From NCBI RefSeq assembly GCF_008373765.1, contig NZ_VUJW01000003.1, positions 620,001-684,000 of the forward strand: DNA of 64,000 bases. Direction: 5' to 3'. The translations under genes and the position numbers were made by a program. Below are positions 26,132 through 34,364 of the stretch, one piece after another; the first letter of the stretch is position 1, and every line of letters starts with the position of its first letter. The notes under the pieces are model-generated. The model worked only from the letters and a program-made list of their open reading frames with translations. It searched no databases and had not been told where the DNA came from. Source of the stretch: Nocardioides antri (GTDB lineage: Bacteria; Actinomycetota; Actinomycetes; Propionibacteriales; Nocardioidaceae).

Positions 26132-26953
26132 CTAGGCCGGCAGCAGGTGGACGTCACCGGACACGGTGGTGGCCCGCACCTCGACGTAGTCGGCCCCCGG
26201 CTCGGGCTCGCCGACCCCCTCCAGCCCCGAGCGGACCGTGCCGCTGACGGTGGTGATGTCGGTCCACACCGGGGTGCCGACGGGCACGCCGATCCGGATG
26301 TCGCCGGAGGCGCCCTTGCTGGTGATCCGGCCGCGCGAAGCCTGCCGGACCACGGTATCGCCCGAACCCGTGGTCATGGTGACGTCGGCCTCGGCGCGGG
26401 CGACGTCGAGGTCACCGGAGCCGGTCTTGACCCGGAGGGGGCCCTCGGCGTGCTCGACGCGCACGTCGCCGGAGCCGGTCGAGATCGACGCGGCGGCGCG
26501 CAGGTGGTCGGCGACCACGTCGCCGGAGCCGCTGCGGACCCGGAGCTCGCCGGCGATGTCGGTCAGGGCGACGTCACCGGACCCGGTGTCGATCGACCCG
26601 GCGCCGGCGACCCGCTCGACGCTGACGTCGCCCGAGCCGGACTTGACCGAGGCGTCGGCCACCCGGCCGGCCACGCGGACGTCGGCGCTGCCGCTCTTCA
26701 CGACCAGCGAGCTGTCGGTGGGCAGCACGATGTCCATCGCGAGCTTCTGGTCACCGAAGAGACCGCGGTTCTTGGGGGCGATCACGCTGACCTCGCCGCT
26801 GGTCGAGCACTCCACCTCGACCTGGTCGGCGTGCTTGCCCTCGACCCGGACCTCGGTCGTGGTGACGTCGGCGGCCGTCACGTGGACGTGGCCGCTGCCG
26901 TTCTCGACGTAGAGCTGGACGGGCCGGGGCGTGTCGAAGCTGTGTTCGGGCAT
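26132..26953 (-). CDS. DUF4097 family beta-strand repeat protein
   Basis: This 273-aa protein is predicted to form a right-handed beta-solenoid. It contains at least eight turns of about 20 residues, each with a TGSGDV-like corner (VKSGSGDVSVER, IDTGSGDVALTD, ISTGSGDVRVEH and others). No signal peptide or membrane segment is present. AGGAG lies before the ATG. It is co-transcribed with the RHH protein gene 33 bp upstream, a frequent pairing in actinobacteria. The function of the family is unknown. Confidence 0.87.
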   Translation of the reverse strand: MPEHSFDTPRPVQLYVENGSGHVHVTAADVTTTEVRVEGKHADQVEVECSTSGEVSVIAPKNRGLFGDQKLAMDIVLPTDSSLVVKSGSADVRVAGRVADASVKSGSGDVSVERVAGAGSIDTGSGDVALTDIAGELRVRSGSGDVVADHLRAAASISTGSGDVRVEHAEGPLRVKTGSGDLDVARAEADVTMTTGSGDTVVRQASRGRITSKGASGDIRIGVPVGTPVWTDITTVSGTVRSGLEGVGEPEPGADYVEVRATTVSGDVHLLPA

Positions 26954-26986
26954 GGGGATCTCCTGGATCGGTGGGGGTTGGTGGTC

Positions 26987-27526
26987 TCAGAGCCAGCCGG
27001 TGACCCGGCGGTTGCCGCGCTTCCCGAAGGGGAAGTCGCCACCGAACGGGATGCTGGACAGGTCGACGTCGACGTGGATGGCGGTGTCGCTGGTCGCCGA
27101 GCGCACCAGGTTGACCAGCCAGGTGTTGAGGGACTGACCGGCGGCAGCCGCGGCGTCCTCGGCCTTGGTCTTGACCGACTCCGGCATCCGGACGGTGATC
27201 CGGGCCAGCCCCTCCTCGATCGCCTCCCCGGGGACCGGAGGGGCGGGCGGCGGCGGGGGCAGCGGCGCCGCCGGCGGCGTGGCCTGCGGCGCCTGGACGA
27301 CGAAGTCGAGGTCGCGGCCGTCGAGGCGGACGTCGACCCCGCCGGCCGGCATCGCCGCGGTGATCTCGGCGGCAGCCTGGCTGATCGCCTCCATCAGGGC
27401 GAGCCGGGCTGAGGGATCGAGGGCGTAGCCGAGGCGCTCGGCGATCTGCCGCGCCTCCTCCCCCGCGCTCTCCGCAGCGGCCAGCAGGTCGCGGCGGAGG
27501 CTGTCGACGTACGGGGTGATGTCCAT
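26987..27526 (-). CDS. Ribbon-helix-helix (HicB/Arc-type) DNA-binding protein
   Basis: This 179-aa protein has a C-terminal ribbon-helix-helix domain (ITVRMPESVKTKAEDAAAAAGQSLNTWLVNLVR) followed by a basic end. A proline-rich linker (APLPPPPPAPPVP) joins it to a helical N-terminal domain. It heads the operon with the DUF4097 gene. The promoter immediately upstream has three TGACGTCA boxes, as expected for dimeric RHH autoregulation. ATG 27526 is chosen because the predicted transcription start coincides with it; two further in-frame ATGs lie at 27532 and 27535. Confidence 0.8.
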   Translation of the reverse strand: MDITPYVDSLRRDLLAAAESAGEEARQIAERLGYALDPSARLALMEAISQAAAEITAAMPAGGVDVRLDGRDLDFVVQAPQATPPAAPLPPPPPAPPVPGEAIEEGLARITVRMPESVKTKAEDAAAAAGQSLNTWLVNLVRSATSDTAIHVDVDLSSIPFGGDFPFGKRGNRRVTGWL

Positions 27527-27533
27527 GTGCATC

Positions 27534-27579
27534 ACTATGACGTCATAGTGACGTCATGTCAACATCAAAACTGACGTCA
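27534..27579 (-). promoter_or_regulatory. RHH operon promoter with three TGACGTCA operator boxes
   Basis: On the minus strand TTGACA (27562-27557) and CATAGT (27539-27534) are 17 bp apart. A start point seven bases on falls on the A of ATG 27526, giving a leaderless mRNA. TGACGTCA occurs at 27538-27545, 27549-27556 and 27572-27579. The first lies inside a perfect 16-bp palindrome, ACTATGACGTCATAGT (27534-27549), that covers the -10 element. The same region serves the divergent lipoprotein gene. Confidence 0.65.
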
Positions 27580-27605
27580 GCCAGTCGTCAGGCAGGCTGG
27601 TGACC

Positions 27606-29132
27606 ATGACGGGTCGACGGGGGGCATCGTTCCTGCTCGTGCTGGTGGCGGTGCTCGCCGCCTGCACGCTCGGCGACGACCCACGCGGCCCGGACGCGCC
27701 GGGAGAGCGACCGGACGCCACCGGCGAGCAGTCGCCGGCCGACACCGGGCCGGCGCTCGCCGACGCCGCGTTCTGGGTCGGGCCGCCCGAGATCGTGATG
27801 GGTCCCAGCAGGTACGTCGACTCGCTGTTCAACGGCATCAAGGTCGGCGACACCGTGCGCGGCTACGTCGGCAACACCCACACGATGCTCCTCGAGGGCA
27901 GCAGCGTCGCCGACGTCGAGCCGACCGGTGACCTCGCGATCGAGGCGGGCTCCGAGCCGACGCTGTGGGACGACTGCGGCGCCTGGCTGAAGGCCGTGGA
28001 GCGGGACCAGGAGAACCCACGGCTGCTCCGCGGCTGGTACCACGCCGAGTGGAAGTGCGACTACCCGAACAAGGAGACCGACAAGTCGGTCGCCTACGCC
28101 GAGTCGCGCGACGGCGGTCGCACGTTCACGAAGCCGGGCTACCCCGACAACCAGGTGCTCAGCAGCCCGACGGGCTCGGTCGAGGGCCACCACACCGGGC
28201 GCGGAGAGCCGTCGATCGTCCGTCGGGGCGGCTACTACTACCTCTACTACCGCAACGTCCTGCCCGACCTGAGGACGGTCACCAGCGTCGCCCGGGCGCC
28301 GGTCTCGTCCGGCGGCGTGCCGGGCTCGTGGCACAGCTACACCGTGGACGAGTACGGCCGCGCGCGCTGGACCCAGGATGCTCGCGGCGGCCGGGCCGCC
28401 GCGCTCGAGACCGCGCTGACGGCGTCCTCGGCGAGCCTCCACCTGCCCTCGGGCGAGGTGGTGCTGACCCGGCAGCACCCGGCCAGCGGCGGCATCGTGC
28501 TCCAGGCATCAACCGACGGCGTCCACTTCACGGCTCTGCCCGAGCCGATCGTCCCGTTCCTGCCGAGCCAGATCCGCGTGGACTGGAGCGAGGTCGACGA
28601 CGGCCAGATCTTCGGCTACACCTCGATCGTCGCGGAGAACGGCTCCCGCTACTGGTCCGACGAGTTCTACCTGTTCCATCTCTACGTCTTCCCCGGCGAC
28701 ACCCTTCACGGCGAGCGCTACCTGGTCCGCCGCCGGGTGTCGGTCACCGACGTGGAGGAGGACGACGCGCCGCGCTCGATGGTGGCCCTCACCCGCTACG
28801 TCGGCGACGGCGACCGGTTCGACACCTCTGCCCCCGTGAAGAGGTTGTACGACGCCCGCCCGGCCGCCGGCTACCTGCTCGGCACGCCGCAGCCCGGCCG
28901 CCAGGCACTGTTCGAGTGCACCGCCGCGAACGGCGACCGGTTCCTCGCCGCCAGCTGCGGAGAGTCCGGCGAGAGGGGACGGCTGGCCGGCTACGCGTTC
29001 TTGTCCGAGCAGCCGGGCACGGTCCCGCTCCACCGGTGCGCAGAGCGGGCGGACGGGTACGCCTCGGTCGACGGCGAGTGCGAGGGCGGCCGGGAGCTGT
29101 CGGTGCTGGGGTACGTCTTCCCCGCTCCCTAA
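27606..29132 (+). CDS. Lipoprotein with GH43/sialidase-like propeller and C-terminal repeat region
   Basis: This is a 508-aa predicted surface lipoprotein. The lipobox LAAC lies near residue 19, followed by a disordered Pro/Gly/Asp linker. The central part resembles five-bladed glycosidase propellers: LRGWYHAEW, SVAYAESRDGGRTF, GEPSIVRRGGYYYLYYRN and VLQASTDGVHF. The last 90 residues contain cysteine-bearing repeats (GTVPLHRC, VDGECEGG, LSVLGYVF) that resemble DUF5648-type modules. Carbohydrate binding or hydrolysis is plausible but not shown. ATG 27606 is preferred over the GTG two codons earlier. Confidence 0.68.
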   Translation: MTGRRGASFLLVLVAVLAACTLGDDPRGPDAPGERPDATGEQSPADTGPALADAAFWVGPPEIVMGPSRYVDSLFNGIKVGDTVRGYVGNTHTMLLEGSSVADVEPTGDLAIEAGSEPTLWDDCGAWLKAVERDQENPRLLRGWYHAEWKCDYPNKETDKSVAYAESRDGGRTFTKPGYPDNQVLSSPTGSVEGHHTGRGEPSIVRRGGYYYLYYRNVLPDLRTVTSVARAPVSSGGVPGSWHSYTVDEYGRARWTQDARGGRAAALETALTASSASLHLPSGEVVLTRQHPASGGIVLQASTDGVHFTALPEPIVPFLPSQIRVDWSEVDDGQIFGYTSIVAENGSRYWSDEFYLFHLYVFPGDTLHGERYLVRRRVSVTDVEEDDAPRSMVALTRYVGDGDRFDTSAPVKRLYDARPAAGYLLGTPQPGRQALFECTAANGDRFLAASCGESGERGRLAGYAFLSEQPGTVPLHRCAERADGYASVDGECEGGRELSVLGYVFPAP

Positions 29133-29300
29133 TCCGCGGGCGGCGCGCCTGCCTGGTTGACGGCATAGATCTCGCCGTCCTCGTCGATCCAGAGCTCCAC
29201 CGCCCACGCCCTGCGACAGCTCGCCGGTTCCCGGCGGATCGGCCATGCCTCGGGCGCATCTGGGTACCACTCCTGTGAGGCACAACCGGAGGAGGCAGCG

Positions 29301-29522
29301 ATGCCCAGCAAGTCGGCGAACGTCAAGAACGAGAAGCAGTACGAGGCCCTGAAGGACAAGGGCATGTCGAAGGAGCGCGCCGCGAAGATCTCCAACTCCA
29401 AGGACTCCTCGAAGAACGGTGGCAAGAAGTCCGGCAAGGGCGGCAACAGCAGCCAGGGCGGCACCACCGCGCAGAAGAAGAAGGCCGGCCGCAAGGGCGG
29501 GAAGGCCAGCAGCTCCTCCTGA
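29301..29522 (+). CDS. DUF7218-type small basic protein
   Basis: This is a 73-aa lysine/glycine/serine-rich protein. The N-terminal signature MPSKSANVKNEKQYEALKDK followed by GMSKERAAKISN is widespread in actinobacteria and related to small stress-associated Rho/KGG-like proteins. The C-terminal half is low-complexity (GGKKSGKGGNSSQGG). GGAGGAGG precedes the ATG. The function is unknown; nucleic-acid binding would suit the charge but is inference. Confidence 0.82.
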   Translation: MPSKSANVKNEKQYEALKDKGMSKERAAKISNSKDSSKNGGKKSGKGGNSSQGGTTAQKKKAGRKGGKASSSS

Positions 29523-29525
29523 GCG

Positions 29526-31175
29526 TCAGGCCAGGCGCCGCTCCACGTGGTCGGCCAGCACCGAGAGCGGCAGCGCGCCCGTTTCGAGCACCGCGTCGTG
29601 GAACGCCTTGATGTCGAACCGGTCGCCCTGCCGCTGCTGCGCGGCCTCACGGATCCGCAGGATCTCGAGCCGGCCGATCATGTAGGACAGCGCCTGGCCG
29701 GGCGTGACGGCGTAGCGGTCGATCTCGGCGGTGGCGTGACCGAGGGACTTCTCCGAGTTCTGGAGCAGGTAGTCGATCGCCTGCTGCCGGGTCCAGCCCA
29801 GGGCGTGCATGCCGGTGTCGACCACGAGCCGGCACGCGCGCATCGAGTCGGCGGCGAGCATGCCCATCCGGTCCAGAGGTGAGCCGTAGAGACCCATCTC
29901 GTCGGCGAGCCGCTCGGTGTAGAGGCCCCAGCCCTCGCTGTAAGCCGTCACGAACGCCGTCTTGCGGAAGTCCGGAAGGTCCTCGAGCTCCTGGGCGATC
30001 GCGATCTGGAGGTGATGGCCCGGGATGCCTTCGTGGTAGGACGTCGACTCGATCTCGTAGCGGCCCCACCCCTCGGGATCGGACACGTTCATGAAGAAGA
30101 CGCCGCCGCGGCTGCCGTCCATGGCGGGCCGGAAGTAGTAGGCGACCGCACCGCTGGTCGTCGGCTCGACCTCGCAGTCCGACTTGGGCAGCCGGCCGAA
30201 CCAGTCGCCCATCACGCCCCGCGCCTTGGCCATCGCCGCCTTCGACGCCTCGACAATGTCGTCGCCGCTGGTGTGGTGGAGCAACGGGTCGTCGCGCAGG
30301 GCGGCGAGGATCGTCGGCACGTGGTCGGTCCCGACGACGTCCGGCCCGAGCTCGGAGTACTGCCGCTCGAGCTCGGCCACCTGCTCGAGCCCGATCTCGT
30401 GGATCTCCTGCGGGGTCAGGTCGGTGGTCGTGTAGTAGCGGGTGAGCCGCGCGTAGGCCTCCTCCCCGCCGGGCACGTGCAGCAGTCCGACCTGCTCGTC
30501 CTCGCGCGCGACGGGCATCACCTCGTCGTGGAGCACGGCGCGGTACGTCGCCAACGCGGGCCGGACATCGTCCTCGACCACCTGCTGCAGGCCGGCGAGC
30601 AGCGCGTCGCGGTCGACGCCGTCGGGCGTCGCGGCGATCCGGAGCAGCCGGTCCTCGCCCGCCGGCGTGGTGAGCCACTCGTCGAGCTGCTGGATGGTGT
30701 CGGCGGCCGCGAAGGCGGCGGGCGTGCGCCCGGCCGCAACGCCGTCACGGTGCCGGTCGGAGAGATCGTTGAAGTACTGCGCGATGCCCCGGAGCTTGTC
30801 GACCATGGCGTCCGCAACCTCGGGAGTCGGGATCGAGAGCTTCGGGAGGTACATCCCGAGGGACGCCTGGGCGCCGAAGATCGGGTTGGCGGAGTACTCC
30901 GCCGAGCGGAGCTCGCCGAGCTCGGCCGTCGAGCTCGCGTCCCACACCAGTACCGCGCGGGACAGCCGCTCCTGCTCGTCGAGGCCCTTTTCGGGAACCG
31001 CCTCGGCACGGGCTGCGAACTCCCGCGCCTCCTTGACCGCCGCCTCCTCCGCGGCGGCGCTCACGTCGGTGTAGGTGCCGGCGACGGAGTACTCCCCCGA
31101 CATGTGGGCCCACATCGGGTTCTGTCGGTAGCGGAACTGCTGGTACTCGTCGGCGAGGTTCGCGATGTCGTCCAC
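29526..31175 (-). CDS. DUF885 family metallopeptidase-like protein
   Basis: This 549-aa protein of the DUF885 family has a thermolysin-like zinc motif, SYHEGIPGHHLQIA (HExxxH type), with downstream EGWGLYTERLADEMGLY supplying the third ligand region. No signal peptide is seen, so a cytoplasmic peptidase role is likely. Translation starts at GTG 31175 with AGGAA six bases upstream. Its stop is 3 bp from the convergent DUF7218 gene. Confidence 0.88.
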   Translation of the reverse strand: MDDIANLADEYQQFRYRQNPMWAHMSGEYSVAGTYTDVSAAAEEAAVKEAREFAARAEAVPEKGLDEQERLSRAVLVWDASSTAELGELRSAEYSANPIFGAQASLGMYLPKLSIPTPEVADAMVDKLRGIAQYFNDLSDRHRDGVAAGRTPAAFAAADTIQQLDEWLTTPAGEDRLLRIAATPDGVDRDALLAGLQQVVEDDVRPALATYRAVLHDEVMPVAREDEQVGLLHVPGGEEAYARLTRYYTTTDLTPQEIHEIGLEQVAELERQYSELGPDVVGTDHVPTILAALRDDPLLHHTSGDDIVEASKAAMAKARGVMGDWFGRLPKSDCEVEPTTSGAVAYYFRPAMDGSRGGVFFMNVSDPEGWGRYEIESTSYHEGIPGHHLQIAIAQELEDLPDFRKTAFVTAYSEGWGLYTERLADEMGLYGSPLDRMGMLAADSMRACRLVVDTGMHALGWTRQQAIDYLLQNSEKSLGHATAEIDRYAVTPGQALSYMIGRLEILRIREAAQQRQGDRFDIKAFHDAVLETGALPLSVLADHVERRLA

Positions 31176-31220
31176 GCGCCATTCCTACCCGACCGCACCC
31201 AGCGGCGTCGCGGCAGTTCC

Positions 31221-34190
31221 TCAGAGGTCGAAGAGCGAGCCCGATCCCGAGATGTCCACGTCGGTGCGCGGCTCGTTCTTCTCGCCCGACGAGCTTGCCG
31301 GAGGCGTGGCCGGTGCGGCCGGCTTCTTCTCCTCGGCGACGGGCTCCTCCTCCGCGGCAGGCTCCTCCTCCGCGGCAGGCTCCTCGGCAGCAGGCGCGGC
31401 CGGAGCCGGGGTGGGCTCCGAGGCGGCCGGGATGTCGAAGAGGCTCCCGCTCAGGTCGGCCGCAGGCGCAGCCTCTGCCGGAGCGGGCTTCTCCGCAGCC
31501 GGGGCAGGCTTCTCCGCGGCCGGCTCGGCCTTGGCCTCGGCCGGCTCGGGCTTCTTCTCAGCCGGCGCCTCCTCGGCAGGAACGGCGTCGAAGAGCGAAC
31601 CGCCCTGGTCGAACAGGGAGCCACCCGACGCCGGCTCGGCCTTGGCTTCGGCCGGTGCCGGCTTCTCGGCAGGCTTCTCGGCAGGCTTCTCAGCCGGCTT
31701 CTCGGCCGGCGTGTCGAACAGCGAGCCGCCCTGGTCGAACAGCGAACCGCCCGACTCCGGCTCGGCCTTGGCCGCCGGGGCCTCCGCGGGAGCCTCGTCG
31801 AACAGCGAGCCACCGGCCGGCTCGGCCTTGGCGGCCGGGGCCTCTGCGGGAGCCTCGTCGAACAGCGAGGAGCCCCCGGAGTCGGCCGAGGCCTTCGCAG
31901 CCGCGCCCACCTTGGCCGGGTCGTCGAGCTCCTGCTCCTCGGCCTTCTTGGCCTTGACGGCGCCAGGGTCGGCGCCCTCGCCCGGCTTCAGCTTGGTCGC
32001 GACCTCGCCCTTGACCGACGCCAGCAGCATCTGGGCGACGTCGAGGACCTCGACCTCGGCCCGCGCGCTGCCGGTGTCCTGCGCCTCGGTGAGGCCGTCG
32101 GCGAGCATCACGCGGCAGAACGGGCAGCCGACGGCGATCTGGTCGGCGCCGGTGGCGACGGCCTCGTTCGTGCGGTTGACGTTGATCCGCTCGCCGATGG
32201 TCTCTTCCATCCACATCCGGGCACCACCGGCGCCACAGCAGAAGGACCGCTCGCCACTGCGCTCCATCTCGGTGACCTCGGCGCCCGGCATGATCTGCAG
32301 GAGCTCCCGCGGCGGCGTGTAGACCTGGTTGTGGCGACCCAGGAAGCACGGGTCGTGGTAGGTGATCTTGCGCTGGTGCGCGCCCTCGCCGTCGGCGACC
32401 GGCGTCAGCTTGCCCTCACGGACCAGCCGGTTGAGCAGCTGGGTGTGGTGGATGACCTCGAGCTCGATGCCCAGGTCGCGGTACTCGTTCTTGAGCGTGT
32501 TCATGCAGTGCGGGCACGTGGACACGACCTGCTTGGCCTTCGCGTCCTTGAGCGTCTCGATGTTCTGCTGGGCGAGGCCCTGGAACACGAACTCGTTGCC
32601 GGCCCGGCGCGCGGAGTCACCGGTGCAGGTCTCGCCGTTGCCGAGCACACCGAACGAGACGCCGGCGAGGTCGAGCAGCTCGGCCACCGCACGGGTGGTC
32701 TTCTTGGCGCGGTCCTCGTAGGCGCCGGCACAGCCGACCCAGAACAGCCACTCGACCTCGTCGAGCGACTCGATGGTCTCTCCGACGACCTTGACGTCGA
32801 ACGGCAGGCCCTTCGCCCAGTCCATCCGGCCGCGGGGCGACATGTTCCACGGGTTGCCGTTGTTCTCGAGGCCACGGAAGAGGCCGTTGAGCTCGGAGGG
32901 GAAGTTCGACTCCACCAGCACCTGGTAGCGGCGCATGTCGGTGATGTGGTCGACGTGCTCGATGTCGACCGGACACTGGTTGACGCAGGCGCCACAGTTC
33001 GTGCAGGACCACAGCACGTCGGTGTCGATGACCGCGCCGCCGTCGGGGTGCCAGGCGACACCCTCGGTCTCGCCGACCAGCGGCCGCTCCGCCTCCGCGA
33101 CGATCGCCGGGTCGAGCGAGCCGCGCTTCTCCTCGGACGCCAGGTTGTACGGCGCCGCCGCGAACGCGTGGTCGCGGAGGTTCATGATGAGCATCTTCGG
33201 GGAGAGCGGCTTCTCGGTGTTCCAAGCGGGGCACTGCGACTGGCAGCGGCCGCACTCGGTGCAGGACGCGAAGTCGAGGACGCCCTTCCACGAGAAGTCG
33301 TTGATGCTGCCGATGCCGAGGGTGGCGTCCTCGTCGAGGTCGTCGACGTCGTCGAGGGTGACCGGCTTGCCGTCGTTCATCATCGGCTTGACCTTGCCGA
33401 GGGCGACCGAGCTCGGGTTCTCGCCGTTGGCCGCCGCGTCGGGCCGCTTGAACATGACGTTCAGCGGCGCCACGAAGATGTGGAGGTGCTTGGAGTGCAG
33501 CACCAGCAGCAGGAAGACGAGCATGACCCCGATGTGGAGCAGCAGGCCGACGTGCTCGACCACCTCGAGGGCATCGTGGCTCAGGCCGTCGAAGATCGTG
33601 CCGAGCCCGTACGACGCGAACGCGCCCTTCCCGTAGGGGAAGTTGCCGGCGGCCGACGCAGCGCCGCGGAACAGGAACATCGTCCAGATGACGTTGAAGA
33701 TCATGAACAGCGTCAGCCAGGCGCCGCCGAGGTGGGAGCCCTTGAACCGCGACTTCCGGCCGATCTTCGCCGGGTCGTTGCGCAGCCGGATGATCGTGAA
33801 GGTCGCGAGACCGACCAGGCAGAGGACGCCGATCAGGTCCTGGCCGAAGCCGATGACGTCCCAGTGCCCGATGACCGGGATCGCCCACTCGGGGTTGCGC
33901 GACAGGAGCACGCCGTAGGCCTCGAGGTAGACCGAGGCGAGGATCAGGAACGCGTACATGACGAACGCGTGGGCGATGCCGGGCACCGACCACTTCAGGA
34001 GGCGGCCCTGTCCGACGACCTCACGGAGCTGGTCGCGGATGGCGCCCGCGGTGCGCTTGGTGACGTTCTCGAGGCGGTCCGGCGCCGGCTGCCCGTGGGA
34101 GATCAGGCGGTAGAGGAACCACACCCGCTTGGCCGCCAGCGGCAGGATGATCGCGTTGAGCAGCAGGCCAACGATCAGCGTCAGGGTCAA
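31221..34190 (-). CDS. etfD: EtfD-like membrane Fe-S oxidoreductase (ETF:quinone electron exit) with SLFD repeat tail
   Basis: This 989-aa protein resembles mycobacterial Rv0338c/EtfD, which reoxidises the electron-transfer flavoprotein during beta-oxidation. Five or so transmembrane helices occupy residues 1-250. Two [4Fe-4S] motifs follow (CTECGRCQSQCP near 309 and CTNCGACVNQCP near 395), then heterodisulfide-reductase CCG-type motifs (CPHCMN, DPCFLGRHNQ, FCCGAGGARM). After about residue 735 comes a 250-residue Ala/Pro/Glu-rich tail with eight SLFD motifs, ending in SLFDL. A TTG start at 34190 has GGAG seven bases upstream. The YTAC-N6-GTAA site at 34309-34322 lies in its promoter, as for the two other beta-oxidation genes here. 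Confidence 0.9.
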   Translation of the reverse strand: MTLTLIVGLLLNAIILPLAAKRVWFLYRLISHGQPAPDRLENVTKRTAGAIRDQLREVVGQGRLLKWSVPGIAHAFVMYAFLILASVYLEAYGVLLSRNPEWAIPVIGHWDVIGFGQDLIGVLCLVGLATFTIIRLRNDPAKIGRKSRFKGSHLGGAWLTLFMIFNVIWTMFLFRGAASAAGNFPYGKGAFASYGLGTIFDGLSHDALEVVEHVGLLLHIGVMLVFLLLVLHSKHLHIFVAPLNVMFKRPDAAANGENPSSVALGKVKPMMNDGKPVTLDDVDDLDEDATLGIGSINDFSWKGVLDFASCTECGRCQSQCPAWNTEKPLSPKMLIMNLRDHAFAAAPYNLASEEKRGSLDPAIVAEAERPLVGETEGVAWHPDGGAVIDTDVLWSCTNCGACVNQCPVDIEHVDHITDMRRYQVLVESNFPSELNGLFRGLENNGNPWNMSPRGRMDWAKGLPFDVKVVGETIESLDEVEWLFWVGCAGAYEDRAKKTTRAVAELLDLAGVSFGVLGNGETCTGDSARRAGNEFVFQGLAQQNIETLKDAKAKQVVSTCPHCMNTLKNEYRDLGIELEVIHHTQLLNRLVREGKLTPVADGEGAHQRKITYHDPCFLGRHNQVYTPPRELLQIMPGAEVTEMERSGERSFCCGAGGARMWMEETIGERINVNRTNEAVATGADQIAVGCPFCRVMLADGLTEAQDTGSARAEVEVLDVAQMLLASVKGEVATKLKPGEGADPGAVKAKKAEEQELDDPAKVGAAAKASADSGGSSLFDEAPAEAPAAKAEPAGGSLFDEAPAEAPAAKAEPESGGSLFDQGGSLFDTPAEKPAEKPAEKPAEKPAPAEAKAEPASGGSLFDQGGSLFDAVPAEEAPAEKKPEPAEAKAEPAAEKPAPAAEKPAPAEAAPAADLSGSLFDIPAASEPTPAPAAPAAEEPAAEEEPAAEEEPVAEEKKPAAPATPPASSSGEKNEPRTDVDISGSGSLFDL
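31224..31875 (-). repeat. Coding repeats: eight GGSLFD-type motifs in the EtfD tail
   Basis: The tail encodes SSLFDEAPAEAPAAKAEP and a near-identical GSLFDEAPAEAPAAKAEP in tandem. Paired GGSLFDQGGSLFD blocks then occur twice, followed by SGSLFDIP and a terminal SGSLFDL. The spacers are EAPAEAP, PAEK and EPAAEE runs. The regular motif in disordered sequence suggests a short linear binding motif rather than structure. Confidence 0.8.
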
Positions 34191-34308
34191 CGTCGCACTC
34201 CAATATCCGGGGAATCGGGCTCAGACTACGGAATCCCGACTCCAGGTCCCGGGCTGATTGCCCGAGGCGTGGGCACACCCGAGGCTCGAGCGCACCGTCG
34301 CCGGGATC

Positions 34309-34322
34309 CTACCCGCTGGTAA
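34309..34322. promoter_or_regulatory. Operator CTACCCGCTGGTAA upstream of etfD
   Basis: This inverted repeat is about 119 bp upstream of the TTG start. It matches the enoyl-CoA hydratase site (4418-4431) at 11 of 14 positions and the acyl-CoA dehydrogenase site (16140-16153) in the YTAC-N6-GTAA pattern. It is the third member of the proposed beta-oxidation regulon in this window. Confidence 0.5.
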
Positions 34323-34332
34323 CGTCCGGGAC

Positions 34333-34354
34333 GGAGTGAGGAAGACCTCACTCC
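34333..34354 (-). terminator. Hairpin after the secreted hydrolase-like gene
   Basis: GGAGTGAGG-AAGA-CCTCACTCC forms a perfect 9-bp stem beginning 10 bp after the stop codon at 34365. There is no U-tract on the minus strand, so it is a weak intrinsic terminator at best. It separates this gene from etfD. Confidence 0.5.
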
Positions 34355-34364
34355 CACGCGGCCC

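Noticed and set aside
31224-31875. EtfD tail considered a frameshift product
   Set aside because: The tail keeps the genome's codon bias, is in frame with the enzyme and has organised SLFD repeats, so it is a genuine protein segment.
31224-31875. SLFD motifs as sliding-clamp (QL-S/D-LF) binding sites
   Set aside because: The essential glutamine position is glycine in nearly all copies, and a membrane electron-transfer protein is an unlikely clamp partner.
30012-34322. Very long open frame on the plus strand opposite the DUF885 and etfD genes
   Set aside because: It has no family motifs, is Arg/Val/Leu-biased as expected from antisense of GC-rich coding DNA, and the opposite strand encodes clear proteins.
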